A stretch of 64,000 nucleotides of DNA from Lutibacter sp. (lineage in GTDB: Bacteria; Bacteroidota; Bacteroidia; Flavobacteriales; Flavobacteriaceae), in contig NZ_JAEINV010000008.1 in assembly GCF_016342705.1 (NCBI RefSeq), positions 62,001-126,000 of the forward strand, given 5' to 3'. The notes beneath the pieces are model-generated. The model saw only the letters and a program-made list of their open reading frames with translations, was not told the origin of the DNA and searched no databases. Below are positions 26,610 through 35,904 of the stretch, piece by piece (within the stretch, counting starts at the first letter, position 1; each line of letters begins with the position of its first letter). Position numbers and translations under genes: made by a program.

Positions 26610-26675
26610 ATGAAAATAATAATTAGAAATATCGTCATTTTAAAAGGTGTTAGTATTCGTTTACTAATAAGTTGA
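26610..26675 (+). CDS. Second branched-chain leader peptide (attenuator 2)
   Basis: 21-codon ORF starting MKIIIRNIVILKG and ending VSIRLLIS, with seven Ile, three Leu and two Val. It begins 11 nt after the T run of terminator 1 and has its own terminator (26705-26738). The stop codon (26673-26675) lies inside the 5' arm of a possible antiterminator. With the first leader it forms a tandem attenuator in front of ilvDBNCA. Confidence 0.78.
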   Translation: MKIIIRNIVILKGVSIRLLIS

Positions 26676-26715
26676 TGTGTTTTTAATTGGAATAAAATTT
26701 AAAGCCTGTATCAAC
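26671..26715 (+). promoter_or_regulatory. Antiterminator pairing of branched-chain attenuator 2
   Basis: gttgatgtg (26671-26679) can pair with tgtatcaac (26707-26715): nine pairs, three of them G-U. The 5' arm covers the leader stop codon and the 3' arm covers most of the terminator 5' stem. This is the same design as at 7368-7415. Confidence 0.65.
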
Positions 26716-26738
26716 TAAAAATTGTTACAGGTTTTTTT
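26705..26738 (+). terminator. Terminator of branched-chain attenuator 2
   Basis: cctgtatcaa (26705-26714) pairs with ttgttacagg (26722-26731) with one T/T mismatch, loop of 7, then seven T (26732-26738). Flanking A and T bases can lengthen the stem. Confidence 0.8.
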
Positions 26739-26862
26739 ATTCAATTATCATTGTAAAAAAATATTGCGTAACTATCAGAAAAACAGTTGAATATATGGAA
26801 TAAACAGAAAGTGAATATTGTAATAAAAGCAATAAAAAAATGTAAAAAACAAATACCTAATT

Positions 26863-26870
26863 TAAATTTG
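26863..26870 (+). promoter_or_regulatory. Possible internal -7 box downstream of both attenuators
   Basis: TAAATTTG is a full match to TAnnTTTG, 78 nt before the ilvD ATG and after both terminators. No TTG at -33 spacing. If active it would give basal ilv expression that escapes attenuation. Confidence 0.3.
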
Positions 26871-26948
26871 TAGCTTGTTGTAAAATAAGTAGTGAAAAAT
26901 AAATTATTTTAAATATAATTCAATAGAATTAAAAAAAGAATAAAATAA

Positions 26949-28631
26949 ATGCAATTAAATAAGCACAGTAAAAGGGTAACTCAAGACCCAACTCAACCAG
27001 CAGCACAAGCAATGTTATACGCTGTTGGTTTAACCGATGAGGATATGAAAAAACCTCAGGTAGCAATTGCAAGTACCGGATATGATGGAAATCCTTGTAA
27101 TATGCATTTGAATGGAATCGCTTCAAAAATAAAAACAGAGGTCAATAAATTCAACCAAGTTGGTTTAATATTTAATACAATTGGTGTAAGTGACGGTATT
27201 TCAATGGGAACCTTAGGTATGAATTATTCATTACCTTCTCGTGATGTCATTGCCGATTCTATTGAAATAGTAATGAATGCTCAAAGTTATGATGCATTGG
27301 TTACGGTTGTGGGTTGTGATAAAAATATGCCAGGAGCTATTATGGCTATGTTGCGTTTAAATCGTCCATCATTAATGGTATATGGTGGTACTATTGCGTC
27401 AGGAAATTATAAAGGAAAAAAATTAAATATAGTTTCGGCTTTTGAGGCCTTAGGTCAAAAAATAGCCGGTGATATTACAGAGGAAGAATACAGAGAAATT
27501 ATTAAAAATGCTATTCCGGGAGCAGGTGCTTGTGGAGGTATGTATACGGCAAATACAATGGCTTCTTCAATAGAAGCTTTGGGTTTTGCATTACCTTATA
27601 ATTCATCAATTCCAGCTGAAAATCCTCATAAAGAAAATGAAAGTGAGCGCATTGCTGCAGCTATTAAAAATTTATTAGAGTTAGATTTAAAGCCTTTAGA
27701 TATTATTACTAAAAAATCGCTAGAAAATGCGGTGGCTTTGGTAAATGCTTTAGGTGGTTCAACAAATGCAGTTTTACATTATTTAGCAATTGCACATGCT
27801 GCAGGGATTGAATTTACTTTAGAAGATTTTCAACGTGTAAGTGATAGAACACCTTTAATTGCAGATTTAAAACCGAGTGGTGAATACTTAATGGAAGACG
27901 TTCACGGTGTTGGTGGTACGCCAGCAGTTATGAAATATTTGTTAGAACAAGGGTTTTTGCACGGAGATTGCATGACCGTTACGGGAAAAACATTAGCTGA
28001 AAATTTAGCCAATGTAAAAGCATTGTCTTTTGAAGACGATCAAAAAGTAATTCATACCACTGAAAAAGCGTTAAAATCTTCTGGAAATCTTCAAATTTTA
28101 TATGGAAACTTGGCAACAGGAGGTTCAGTAGCAAAAATTAGTGGAAATGAAGGTAATTTATTCGAAGGAAAAGCGGTTGTTTTCAATAGTGAGCAAGAAG
28201 CCAATGATGGAATTGGAGCTGGAAAAGTTTCAAGAGGTGATGTTGTAGTGATTCGTTATGTAGGTCCAAAAGGAGGTCCGGGAATGCCAGAAATGTTAAA
28301 ACCAACGTCTATGATAATGGGGGCTGGTTTAGGAAAATCGGTTGCCTTAATTACTGATGGACGTTTTTCAGGTGGAACGCACGGATTTGTAGTTGGGCAT
28401 ATTACACCAGAAGCACAAAGTGGCGGTGGAATTGCATTAGTTAAAGATGGAGATACTATTGTAATTGATGCTGTGAATAAGAAAATTAATGTAAAGTTAT
28501 CTGATGCTGAATTAGCTGAAAGAAAGGCGAAATGGGTAGAACCTGCTTTAAAACATACAAAAGGAATACTATACAAATATGCTAAAACCGTTTCTTCTGC
28601 TTCAGAAGGTTGTGTAACGGATAAATTTTAA
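26949..28631 (+). CDS. ilvD: Dihydroxy-acid dehydratase
   Basis: 560 residues. Iron-sulfur cluster Cys residues are visible in [17 protein letters not shown] and [14 protein letters not shown]; the C-terminal signature KGGPGMPEM and [14 protein letters not shown] are present. Dehydrates dihydroxy acids to the 2-keto precursors of valine and isoleucine, in the cytosol. First structural gene after the tandem attenuator; ilvB follows after 4 nt. Confidence 0.96.
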   Translation: MQLNKHSKRVTQDPTQPAAQAMLYAVGLTDEDMKKPQVAIASTGYDGNPCNMHLNGIASKIKTEVNKFNQVGLIFNTIGVSDGISMGTLGMNYSLPSRDVIADSIEIVMNAQSYDALVTVVGCDKNMPGAIMAMLRLNRPSLMVYGGTIASGNYKGKKLNIVSAFEALGQKIAGDITEEEYREIIKNAIPGAGACGGMYTANTMASSIEALGFALPYNSSIPAENPHKENESERIAAAIKNLLELDLKPLDIITKKSLENAVALVNALGGSTNAVLHYLAIAHAAGIEFTLEDFQRVSDRTPLIADLKPSGEYLMEDVHGVGGTPAVMKYLLEQGFLHGDCMTVTGKTLAENLANVKALSFEDDQKVIHTTEKALKSSGNLQILYGNLATGGSVAKISGNEGNLFEGKAVVFNSEQEANDGIGAGKVSRGDVVVIRYVGPKGGPGMPEMLKPTSMIMGAGLGKSVALITDGRFSGGTHGFVVGHITPEAQSGGGIALVKDGDTIVIDAVNKKINVKLSDAELAERKAKWVEPALKHTKGILYKYAKTVSSASEGCVTDKF

Positions 28632-28635
28632 TTTT

Positions 28636-30369
28636 ATGGAGACATTAAAAAAAGAAAAGCACGAAGCAACCTCTTCAGAAACTGTTAAAATATCAGGAGC
28701 CGAAGCAGTTATTAAATGTTTATTGGCTGAAGGAGTGGATTTGGCTTACGGATACCCTGGTGGTGCAATTATGCCTGTGTATGATGAGATTTATAAATAT
28801 CAAGATCAATTTCATCATGTGTTAACACGTCATGAACAAGGTGCCATACATGCGGCGCAAGGTTTTGCACGTGTAACAGGAAAAGTGGGGATGGTTTTTG
28901 CTACTTCAGGTCCGGGAGCAACTAATTTAGTAACGGGAATTGCAGATGCACAAATAGATTCTACACCATTAGTTTGTATTACTGGTCAGGTTGGTTCACA
29001 CTTATTAGGTTCTGATGCATTTCAGGAAACAGATATAATTGGTATTTCAACACCAGTAACCAAATGGAATTATCAAATCACCAAAGCTTCAGAAATTCCT
29101 GAAGTAATTGCCAAAGCGTTTTATATTGCAAAATCAGGTCGTCCAGGTCCGGTTTTAATTGATATCACCAAAGATGCGCAATTTGGAGAATTAGATTTCT
29201 CCTATAAAAAATGTGAGAAAGTTAGAAGTTATAAAGCCCTTCCAAAATTAAATATTGAAAAGCTTCAAGAAGCTGCCAATTTAATTAATAATGCAAAAAA
29301 ACCATTTATAGTTTGGGGACAAGGTGTTATTCTTGGTAGAGCTGAGCAAGAGTTTAAAAAATTTATTGAAAAAACAAATATTCCTTCAGCTTGTACAGGG
29401 TTAGGATTGTCTGCATTAGAAACGTCACATCCATTACATGTAGGTATGGTTGGTATGCACGGAAATTATGCACCAAATGTATTAACCAACTCTTGTGATG
29501 TTTTAATTGCTATTGGAATGCGTTTTGATGATCGTGTGACTGGAAATTTAGCAACGTATGCAAAACAAGCCAAAGTAATTCATTTTGAAATTGATCCAGC
29601 GGAAGTTGATAAAAATGTAAAAACGGATGTTGCAGTAATTGCTGATGTGAAAGAAACCTTAGTTGAAATCATGCAATATGTAAATGAAGCAGACCATAAA
29701 GAATGGATGCAAGAATTTGATAAATTATATCAAATTGAAAAAGATGCGGTAATTAACTATCAGTTAAATCCTACAAAAGAAGGATTAACAATGGGTGAAG
29801 TTTTAGGAAGTATAAACAAAGAAACCAACGGTGATGCTGTTATAGTTTCAGATGTTGGCCAGCACCAAATGTTTGCTTGGCGTTATGCTAATTTTAATAA
29901 AACAAGAAGTAATGTAACTTCAGGAGGTTTAGGAACTATGGGTTTTGCATTGCCAGCTGCTATTGGAGCTAAAATGGGAGCGCCTGAAAGAGAAGTTGTT
30001 GCTATTATAGGTGATGGAGGTTATCAAATGACATGTAATGAACTAGGAACTATTCTTCAAACAAAAGCTGCAGTAAAGATTGTGGTTTTAAATAATAGTT
30101 ATTTGGGAATGGTACGTCAATGGCAAGAGTTATTTTTTGATAAGCGTTATGCTTCCACAGAGATGGTAAGTCCAAATTTCGTGAAACTAGCAGAAGCTTA
30201 TGATATTAAGGCTGTTAAGGTTTCAAAACGCGAAGATTTAGCGGGTGCAATTAAAACAATGATAGCTTCAAAAGATGCTTTTTTCTTGGAAGTAGTAATT
30301 GAGCAAGAAGACAATGTATTTCCAATGATTCCAACAGGAGCAAGTGTTTCAGATATAAGATTAAGTTAA
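28636..30369 (+). CDS. ilvB: Acetolactate synthase, large (catalytic) subunit
   Basis: 577 residues. ThDP enzyme: activating Glu in LTRHEQGAIHAAQG, the central FAD/regulatory domain, and the ThDP-binding GDGGYQMTCNELGTI with the following NN. Condenses pyruvate with pyruvate or 2-ketobutyrate. About 20 extra N-terminal residues (METLKKEKHEATSSE) precede the conserved start ISGAEAVIKCL. The start is kept because it is 4 nt after ilvD and no later Met is close to the conserved region. Confidence 0.96.
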   Translation: METLKKEKHEATSSETVKISGAEAVIKCLLAEGVDLAYGYPGGAIMPVYDEIYKYQDQFHHVLTRHEQGAIHAAQGFARVTGKVGMVFATSGPGATNLVTGIADAQIDSTPLVCITGQVGSHLLGSDAFQETDIIGISTPVTKWNYQITKASEIPEVIAKAFYIAKSGRPGPVLIDITKDAQFGELDFSYKKCEKVRSYKALPKLNIEKLQEAANLINNAKKPFIVWGQGVILGRAEQEFKKFIEKTNIPSACTGLGLSALETSHPLHVGMVGMHGNYAPNVLTNSCDVLIAIGMRFDDRVTGNLATYAKQAKVIHFEIDPAEVDKNVKTDVAVIADVKETLVEIMQYVNEADHKEWMQEFDKLYQIEKDAVINYQLNPTKEGLTMGEVLGSINKETNGDAVIVSDVGQHQMFAWRYANFNKTRSNVTSGGLGTMGFALPAAIGAKMGAPEREVVAIIGDGGYQMTCNELGTILQTKAAVKIVVLNNSYLGMVRQWQELFFDKRYASTEMVSPNFVKLAEAYDIKAVKVSKREDLAGAIKTMIASKDAFFLEVVIEQEDNVFPMIPTGASVSDIRLS

Positions 30370-30370
30370 G

Positions 30371-30892
30371 ATGGAAGAAATTAAAAATTTTACATTTTCA
30401 GTATATACTGAAAACAACGTAGGAATATTAAATCGCCTTTCGGCAATATTTTTAAAACGTCATATTAATATAGAAAGTATGACTGTTTCAAAATCGGAAA
30501 TTGATAACGTACATCGTTTTACTTTTGTAGTAAATATTTCAGAAATTCAAGCTAGAAAAGTGGTTGGGCAATTAGAAAAGCAAATAGAAGTTATAGGTGC
30601 TTTTTATCATACGGAAGATGAAATAATTTACAATGAAACAGCATTGTTTAAAATTTCTTCCGAGCATTTATATGATGAAGAAATTCAAGAAAAAATGAAG
30701 TTTAGAAGAGCGCATATTATTGCAATAACAGAGCGTTATTTTGTAATTGAAGCATCTGGATTAAAAGATGATATTGATAATATGTACGAAAAATTAAAGC
30801 CGTATGGTTTGTTGCAATTTGTGCGTTCAGGGCGCATTGCAATTACAAAGCCTAAAATGGCAATATCAGAATTATTAAAAGAATTTAACTAA
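30371..30892 (+). CDS. ilvN: Acetolactate synthase, small (regulatory) subunit
   Basis: 173 residues. N-terminal ACT domain [19 protein letters not shown] with NIESM, the valine-binding site of the family, then a second C-terminal domain ending [14 protein letters not shown]. Stabilises the large subunit and confers feedback inhibition. It begins one base after the ilvB stop. Confidence 0.95.
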   Translation: MEEIKNFTFSVYTENNVGILNRLSAIFLKRHINIESMTVSKSEIDNVHRFTFVVNISEIQARKVVGQLEKQIEVIGAFYHTEDEIIYNETALFKISSEHLYDEEIQEKMKFRRAHIIAITERYFVIEASGLKDDIDNMYEKLKPYGLLQFVRSGRIAITKPKMAISELLKEFN

Positions 30893-30912
30893 AAAGAATA
30901 AAGAATAAAAAA

Positions 30913-32388
30913 ATGGCAAATTATTTTAACACACTTCCATTACGTTTACAATTAGAGCAATTGGGTCAATGCGAATTTATGGATAGATCTGAATTTAATG
31001 ATGGAGTAGCAGCATTAAAAGGAAAGAAAATTGTAATTATTGGTTGTGGAGCTCAAGGGTTAAACCAAGGTTTAAATATGAGAGACTCTGGGTTAGATGT
31101 TTCTTATACTTTAAGAGCTGAAGCTATTGCTCAAAAAAGACAATCGTTTTTAAACGCTTCTGAAAACAATTTTAAAGTTGGAACCTATGAAGAAATGATT
31201 CCAACAGCAGATTTGTTAATTAATTTAACTCCAGATAAACAGCATACTGCTGTTGTAACTGCAGTTATGCCTTTAATGAAAAAAGGATCAACACTTTCTT
31301 ATTCTCACGGATTCAATATTGTTGAAGAAGGAATGCAAGTTAGAAAAGATATTACTGTAATTATGGTAGCGCCAAAGTCGCCAGGCTCTGAGGTAAGAGA
31401 AGAATTTAAAAGAGGATTTGGTGTGCCAACATTAATTGCTGTGCATCCAGAAAATGATCCTGAAGAAAAAGGATGGGATTATGCAAAAGCATATGCGGTT
31501 GGAACAGGAGGTCATACTGCAGGAGTGTTACGATCTTCATTTGTTGCTGAGGTAAAATCAGATTTAATGGGTGAGCAAACAATTCTTTGTGGATTGTTAC
31601 AAACAGGATCTATTTTATGTTTCGATAAAATGGTTGCTGAAGGTGTAGATGCTGGTTATGCTTCAAAATTAATTCAGTACGGATGGGAAACAGTAACAGA
31701 AGCCTTAAAATATGGTGGAATTACCAATATGATGGATCGTTTATCAAATCCAGCAAAAATTGCAGCTTTTAAAGTTTCAGAAGAATTAAAAGATATTATG
31801 CGTCCGTTATTCCAAAAACATATGGATGATATTATTTCTGGTCATTTTTCTAAAACTATGATGGAAGATTGGGCAAATGATGATGTTAATTTATTAACTT
31901 GGAGAGCAGCAACAGGAGAAACTGCTTTTGAAAAAACACCAGCTGCTGATGTGAAAATTTCTGAACAAGAATATTTTGACAATGGCGTATTAATGGTGGC
32001 AATGGTAAAAGCAGGTGTTGAATTAGCTTTTGAAGCTATGACAGAATCTGGAATTATTGAAGAATCTGCATATTACGAGTCTTTACATGAAACGCCATTA
32101 ATTGCAAACACCATTGCACGTAAAAAATTATTTGAAATGAACCGCGTAATTTCTGATACTGCAGAATATGGTTGTTATTTATTTGACCACGCTTGTAAAC
32201 CATTAATTGCTGATTATGTTAAAAATGCACCAAGTAATTTAATTGGAAAACCGTTTAATAATGGCGCAAATGGGGTTGATAATAAAGAATTAATTGAAGT
32301 AAACGCAGCAATTAGAAATCATCCGGTAGAAGATATTGGAGCGTATTTAAGAGAATCAATGACTGCAATGACTAAAATTGTATCATAA
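30913..32388 (+). CDS. ilvC: Ketol-acid reductoisomerase, class II
   Basis: 491 residues, the long class II form (E. coli type) with a duplicated knotted C-terminal domain. NADPH-binding [20 protein letters not shown], then [17 protein letters not shown]. Converts acetolactate and acetohydroxybutyrate to the dihydroxy acids. Located 20 nt after ilvN and 23 nt before ilvA in the same operon. Confidence 0.96.
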   Translation: MANYFNTLPLRLQLEQLGQCEFMDRSEFNDGVAALKGKKIVIIGCGAQGLNQGLNMRDSGLDVSYTLRAEAIAQKRQSFLNASENNFKVGTYEEMIPTADLLINLTPDKQHTAVVTAVMPLMKKGSTLSYSHGFNIVEEGMQVRKDITVIMVAPKSPGSEVREEFKRGFGVPTLIAVHPENDPEEKGWDYAKAYAVGTGGHTAGVLRSSFVAEVKSDLMGEQTILCGLLQTGSILCFDKMVAEGVDAGYASKLIQYGWETVTEALKYGGITNMMDRLSNPAKIAAFKVSEELKDIMRPLFQKHMDDIISGHFSKTMMEDWANDDVNLLTWRAATGETAFEKTPAADVKISEQEYFDNGVLMVAMVKAGVELAFEAMTESGIIEESAYYESLHETPLIANTIARKKLFEMNRVISDTAEYGCYLFDHACKPLIADYVKNAPSNLIGKPFNNGANGVDNKELIEVNAAIRNHPVEDIGAYLRESMTAMTKIVS

Positions 32389-32411
32389 AAATAAAAACTT
32401 ATAAAAAGCGA

Positions 32412-33674
32412 ATGGATGTAACTTCTCAAAATAGTATTTCATTAGAGAAAATTTACAAAGCGCAACAGAATATCAAAGGAGTTGTTTTGGCAACTCCTTT
32501 GGTTTTTATGAAAAACTTCTCTGAACGCTATCAAGCTAATATTTATTTTAAAAGAGAAGATTTACAGGTAGTTCGTTCCTATAAAATTAGAGGTGCTTAC
32601 AATAAAATTCAAGGGTTAACAGAAGCGCAATTAGCCAATGGAATTGTTTGTGCAAGTGCAGGAAATCACGCGCAAGGTGTGGCGTATGCTTGTCAGAAAT
32701 TACAAGTAAAAGGTGTAATTTTTATGCCGTTTACTACACCGCATCAAAAAATTGATCAGGTGAAAATGTTTGGTGGAGATTTTATTGAAATCAAATTATT
32801 TGGAGATAGTTTTGATGACAGTCAAAAAGCAGCAGATGAATTTTGCAAAGCCCAAAAAAGCACTTTTGTACATCCTTTTGATGATGTTGATGTAATTGCT
32901 GGACAAGGAACTGTTGGATTAGAAATTTTAAATGATGCTGAAGTTCCTATTGATTATTTGTTTTTGCCTGTTGGTGGTGGAGGTTTGGCTTCTGGAGTAG
33001 GAAGTGTATTTAAAGCATTAAGTCCTTCAACAAAAATTATTGGAGTAGAACCTAAAGGTGCACCATCATTAACAACTTCATTAAAAAATGGGGAAAATAC
33101 CACATTAACAGAAATTGAAAAGTTTGTTGATGGAGCTGCAGTTAAACGCATGGGTGACATCACTTTTGAGTTTTGTAAAGAAGTATTATACGAAGTAGAT
33201 TTAATTGATGAAGGATTAATTTGTTCTACCATTTTAAAGGTGTATAATGAAAATGCATTGGTTGTTGAACCGGCCGGTGCCTTATCAATAGCAGCTTTAG
33301 AAAATCATAAAGAACAGATTAAAGGAAAAAATGTAGTTTGTATTGTGAGCGGAGGTAATAACGATATTACCCGAATGGAAGAAATGAAAGAACGTGCCTT
33401 GTTTTATGAAGGTTTAAAACATTATTTTATCATTAAATTTCCGCAAAGAGCAGGCGCTTTAAAAGAATTTGTGGTAGATGTTTTAGGTCCGAATGATGAT
33501 ATTGCTTATTTTGAATATACCAAAAAGCATAACAGAGATAAAGGTCCGGCGGTTGTTGGAATTGAATTAGATTCAAAAGAAGATTTTGAGCCTTTAGTTA
33601 ATAGAATGAAGGAAAAAGGATTTTTAGGAGAGTACTTAAATGAAAAACCAGAGCTCTTTCAATTTTTAATTTAG
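32412..33674 (+). CDS. ilvA: Threonine dehydratase (biosynthetic type)
   Basis: 420 residues. PLP Lys in RSYKIRGAYNKI, SAGNHAQGVAYAC, and the phosphate-binding VGGGGLASG. A C-terminal ACT-like domain (about 325-420, starting HYFIIKFPQRAGALKEF) suggests isoleucine feedback. It has one such domain rather than the two of E. coli IlvA. Supplies 2-ketobutyrate for isoleucine; last gene of the ilv operon. Confidence 0.95.
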   Translation: MDVTSQNSISLEKIYKAQQNIKGVVLATPLVFMKNFSERYQANIYFKREDLQVVRSYKIRGAYNKIQGLTEAQLANGIVCASAGNHAQGVAYACQKLQVKGVIFMPFTTPHQKIDQVKMFGGDFIEIKLFGDSFDDSQKAADEFCKAQKSTFVHPFDDVDVIAGQGTVGLEILNDAEVPIDYLFLPVGGGGLASGVGSVFKALSPSTKIIGVEPKGAPSLTTSLKNGENTTLTEIEKFVDGAAVKRMGDITFEFCKEVLYEVDLIDEGLICSTILKVYNENALVVEPAGALSIAALENHKEQIKGKNVVCIVSGGNNDITRMEEMKERALFYEGLKHYFIIKFPQRAGALKEFVVDVLGPNDDIAYFEYTKKHNRDKGPAVVGIELDSKEDFEPLVNRMKEKGFLGEYLNEKPELFQFLI

Positions 33675-33688
33675 TAATTAAAGTGTTT

Positions 33689-33713
33689 TTAACAATCTGA
33701 TTTGTTAATTTTT
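33689..33713 (+). terminator. Probable terminator of the ilv operon
   Basis: ttaacaa (33689-33695), loop tctgat, ttgttaa (33702-33708), then five T. The stem is A/T only except for one pair, so strength is uncertain. Confidence 0.5.
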
Positions 33714-33789
33714 AATAGTGTAAATTGTGATTTTGTTAATTATTAAACAAAAATTAAATTGTATTACAAATTTATGTAATATTGTACCA

Positions 33790-33864
33790 ATGAAAATATA
33801 TAAATTAAATATAACTGTTTTAACTCCCCCGCCTACTTTTAGGATGCGCCGCATTGTGCGTTAA
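33790..33864 (+). CDS. Pro/Arg leader peptide of the joint arginine-proline operon
   Basis: 24-residue ORF: MKIYKLNITVLT, then PPPTF, then RMRRIVR and TAA. The three Pro codons are ccc, ccg, cct (33826-33834) and the four Arg codons agg, cgc, cgc, cgt (33841-33861). The GC-rich stretch stands out in AT-rich surroundings. The operon that follows makes both arginine and proline (argG, argC, argD, argF', argB, argE, argH with proA, proB, proC), so the two amino acids sensed would be exactly the two produced. No other leader-like ORF with ATG lies between it and the GNAT gene. Confidence 0.8.
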   Translation: MKIYKLNITVLTPPPTFRMRRIVR

Positions 33865-33889
33865 TTTTACGTATCCAAAAAAAACAGTT
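33813..33889 (+). promoter_or_regulatory. Nested RNA stems across the Pro/Arg leader
   Basis: Outer stem: aactgtttt (33813-33821) with aaaacagtt (33881-33889), nine pairs. Inner stem: ggatgcg (33842-33848) with cgtatcc (33870-33876), seven pairs with one G-U. Ribosomes at the Pro codons or at the Arg codons would disrupt different stems. How this connects to a terminator is not clear. Confidence 0.5.
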
Positions 33890-33960
33890 TATTAATTTCA
33901 TTTTCAATTTTATTTTGTATCATTCTTTTAACATACTATTTAATATCAATTTTATAATTT

Positions 33961-33985
33961 TTTCAATAATTTTTATTGAAATTTT
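33961..33985 (+). terminator. Possible A/T-rich terminator hairpin in the arg/pro leader region
   Basis: tttcaataa (33961-33969), loop ttt, ttattgaaa (33973-33981), followed by tttt. A perfect 9-bp stem, but with little G-C content. Confidence 0.35.
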
Positions 33986-33997
33986 ATATCATTTTTT

Positions 33998-34025
33998 GCG
34001 TCCAATTTGGGCGTGTTATTTTTTT
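33998..34025 (+). terminator. Candidate attenuator terminator ahead of the arg/pro operon
   Basis: gcgtcca (33998-34004) pairs with tgggcgt (34008-34014), two G-U pairs, 3-nt loop, followed by gttattttttt. It is about 70 nt before the GNAT gene. It lies far (134 nt) from the leader stop and I could not draw an antiterminator for it. A further small hairpin, tacgg/ccgta, follows at 34028-34042. Confidence 0.4.
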
Positions 34026-34093
34026 AAGTACGGTTTTTCCGTAAGCTCAGTAATTCATAAAAATTTTAATTTTCAATTTAATAAATTAAGCCA

Positions 34094-34711
34094 ATGAAGG
34101 TTGTAATAGCTAACGAATCGCATGTGAAATACGCTCAATTAATTTGTGAGACTATAGAAGAGTCTGCAAAAGTGAGAGGAACAGGTATAGCACAACGAAC
34201 GCCAGAATATATTACTAAAAAAATAGTGAATGGAAATGCAGTAATTGCTATTCACGAAGATCAATTTGCTGGTTTTTGCTACATAGAATTATGGGATAAT
34301 TTAAAGTTTGTAGTAAACTCAGGGTTGATAGTGCATCCTGATTATAGAAATCAAGGTTTAGCAAAAAAAATAAAACAGAAAATATTAGAACATTCAAAAG
34401 AAAAATATCCAGAAGCTAAAATATTTGGTATTACAACCGGTTTGGCCGTTATGAAAATTAACTACGAGTTGGGTTATCAGCCAGTTACTTTTTCTGAGTT
34501 AACAACCGATGAAGCTTTTTGGAATGGATGTCAAACATGTAAAAATTACGATATTTTAATGCGTACTAACAGAAAAATGTGTTTGTGTACTGGAATGTTG
34601 TATGATCCTAAACATGAAAAAAATATTAAAAAGCACGAATACAATTCAAAAGTGTTAAGCCGATTAAAAAAAATAAAACAAGCATTATTCCTTAAAAAAG
34701 AAAAAAAATAA
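34094..34711 (+). CDS. GNAT-family N-acyltransferase at the head of the arginine operon
   Basis: 205 residues. GNAT acyl-CoA binding signature around LIVHPDYRNQGLAKKIKQKI. The C-terminal part has Cys residues (GCQTCKNYDIL, KMCLCTGMLYDP) and a basic tail. Being first in an operon that otherwise lacks an argA or argJ gene, it is the natural candidate for the glutamate N-acyltransferase that starts the pathway. The acyl group may be acetyl or succinyl; the Ser90 of the transcarbamylase below favours succinyl. Activity is inferred from context. argG follows after 5 nt. Confidence 0.8.
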   Translation: MKVVIANESHVKYAQLICETIEESAKVRGTGIAQRTPEYITKKIVNGNAVIAIHEDQFAGFCYIELWDNLKFVVNSGLIVHPDYRNQGLAKKIKQKILEHSKEKYPEAKIFGITTGLAVMKINYELGYQPVTFSELTTDEAFWNGCQTCKNYDILMRTNRKMCLCTGMLYDPKHEKNIKKHEYNSKVLSRLKKIKQALFLKKEKK

Positions 34712-34716
34712 AGAGT

Positions 34717-35904
34717 ATGGAAAAAGTTGTAGTTGCATATAGTGGAGGTTTAGATACATCATATTGTGTAAAATATTTACAAAATGAATTAAACCTTGAA
34801 GTACACAGTGTTTTGGTAAATACCGGAGGTTTTTCAACCGAAGAATTAAAAGTGGTTGAAGCGAAAGCTTATGAAATGGGTGTAAAATCTCATACCAATT
34901 GTAATATTTTAGAAACATATTATCAAAAAGCCATTAGGTTTATGGTGTATGGAAATGTGTTAAAAAATAATACCTATCCATTATCAGTAAGTGCTGAACG
35001 TGTTTTTCAAGCTATTGAAGTAGTTGAATACGCAAAAAAGATAGATGCGAAATATATTGCACACGGAAGTACTGGAGCTGGAAATGACCAGGTTCGTTTT
35101 GATATGATTTTTCAAACTTTGGCACCAACTATTGAAATAATAACTCCAATTCGTGATTTAAAATTATCACGTCAGGAAGAAATTGAATACTTGAAAAAAC
35201 ATGGTGTAGATTATCCTTGGTCAAAAGCAAAATATTCTATTAATAAAGGAATTTGGGGAACCAGCGTTGGCGGTGTAGAAACATTAACATCAAACCAAGG
35301 GTTACCAGAAAGTGCGTATCCAAGTCAGTTAGAAAAAACAGAACCAACCAATATTAAATTGCATTTTAAAAAGGGTGAATTAGTTGGGTTGAATGATGAG
35401 TTTGATACATCTGTTAATACCATTTTAAAATTAGAAGCTATAGCATCAAAGTATGCTATTGGGCGTGATATTCACGTGGGAGATACTATTGTTGGTATTA
35501 AAGGAAGAGTTGGTTTTGAAGCTGCAGCAGCGGTTGTAACTATAAAAGCACATCATTTATTAGAAAAACATGTCCTTTCAAAATGGCAACAAAATTTGAA
35601 AGAACAATTTGCAAGTTGGTATGGAATGTTATTTCATGACGGACAATATTTTGAGCCAGTGATGCGAAATATTGAAGCTTTTCTAGAAGATTCTCAAAAG
35701 ACAGTTACCGGTGAAGTTTTCTTAACATTAAAGCCTTATCATTTTAGTTTAAATGGTATTGAATCGGATCACGATTTAATGAAATCTAAATTTGGTGAAT
35801 ATGGAGAAACCAATAAAGCATGGTCTGCAGATGATGCCAAAGGATTTATTAAAATTTTAGGAACACCTAATAAAATATTTCACAGTGTAAATTCAGAATT
35901 ATGA
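34717..35904 (+). CDS. argG: Argininosuccinate synthase
   Basis: 395 residues. ATP-binding VVAYSGGLDTSYCVKYL at the N-terminus (PP-loop SGGxDTS), with the later GSTGAGNDQVRF and YSINKGIWGTSVGG. Joins citrulline and aspartate. Part of a tightly packed operon: its stop overlaps the argC start (ATGA, 35901-35904). Confidence 0.96.
   Translation: MEKVVVAYSGGLDTSYCVKYLQNELNLEVHSVLVNTGGFSTEELKVVEAKAYEMGVKSHTNCNILETYYQKAIRFMVYGNVLKNNTYPLSVSAERVFQAIEVVEYAKKIDAKYIAHGSTGAGNDQVRFDMIFQTLAPTIEIITPIRDLKLSRQEEIEYLKKHGVDYPWSKAKYSINKGIWGTSVGGVETLTSNQGLPESAYPSQLEKTEPTNIKLHFKKGELVGLNDEFDTSVNTILKLEAIASKYAIGRDIHVGDTIVGIKGRVGFEAAAAVVTIKAHHLLEKHVLSKWQQNLKEQFASWYGMLFHDGQYFEPVMRNIEAFLEDSQKTVTGEVFLTLKPYHFSLNGIESDHDLMKSKFGEYGETNKAWSADDAKGFIKILGTPNKIFHSVNSEL

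Noticed and set aside
33731-33755. ttttgtt / aacaaaa hairpin upstream of the Pro/Arg leader
   Set aside because: Low-complexity A/T pairing that is expected by chance in this composition and is not followed by a T run.
33915-34097. A 60-codon frame between the Pro/Arg leader and the GNAT gene
   Set aside because: It starts with TTG, is made of low-complexity Phe/Ile codons from AT-rich DNA, and runs through the candidate terminator hairpin and into the GNAT start.
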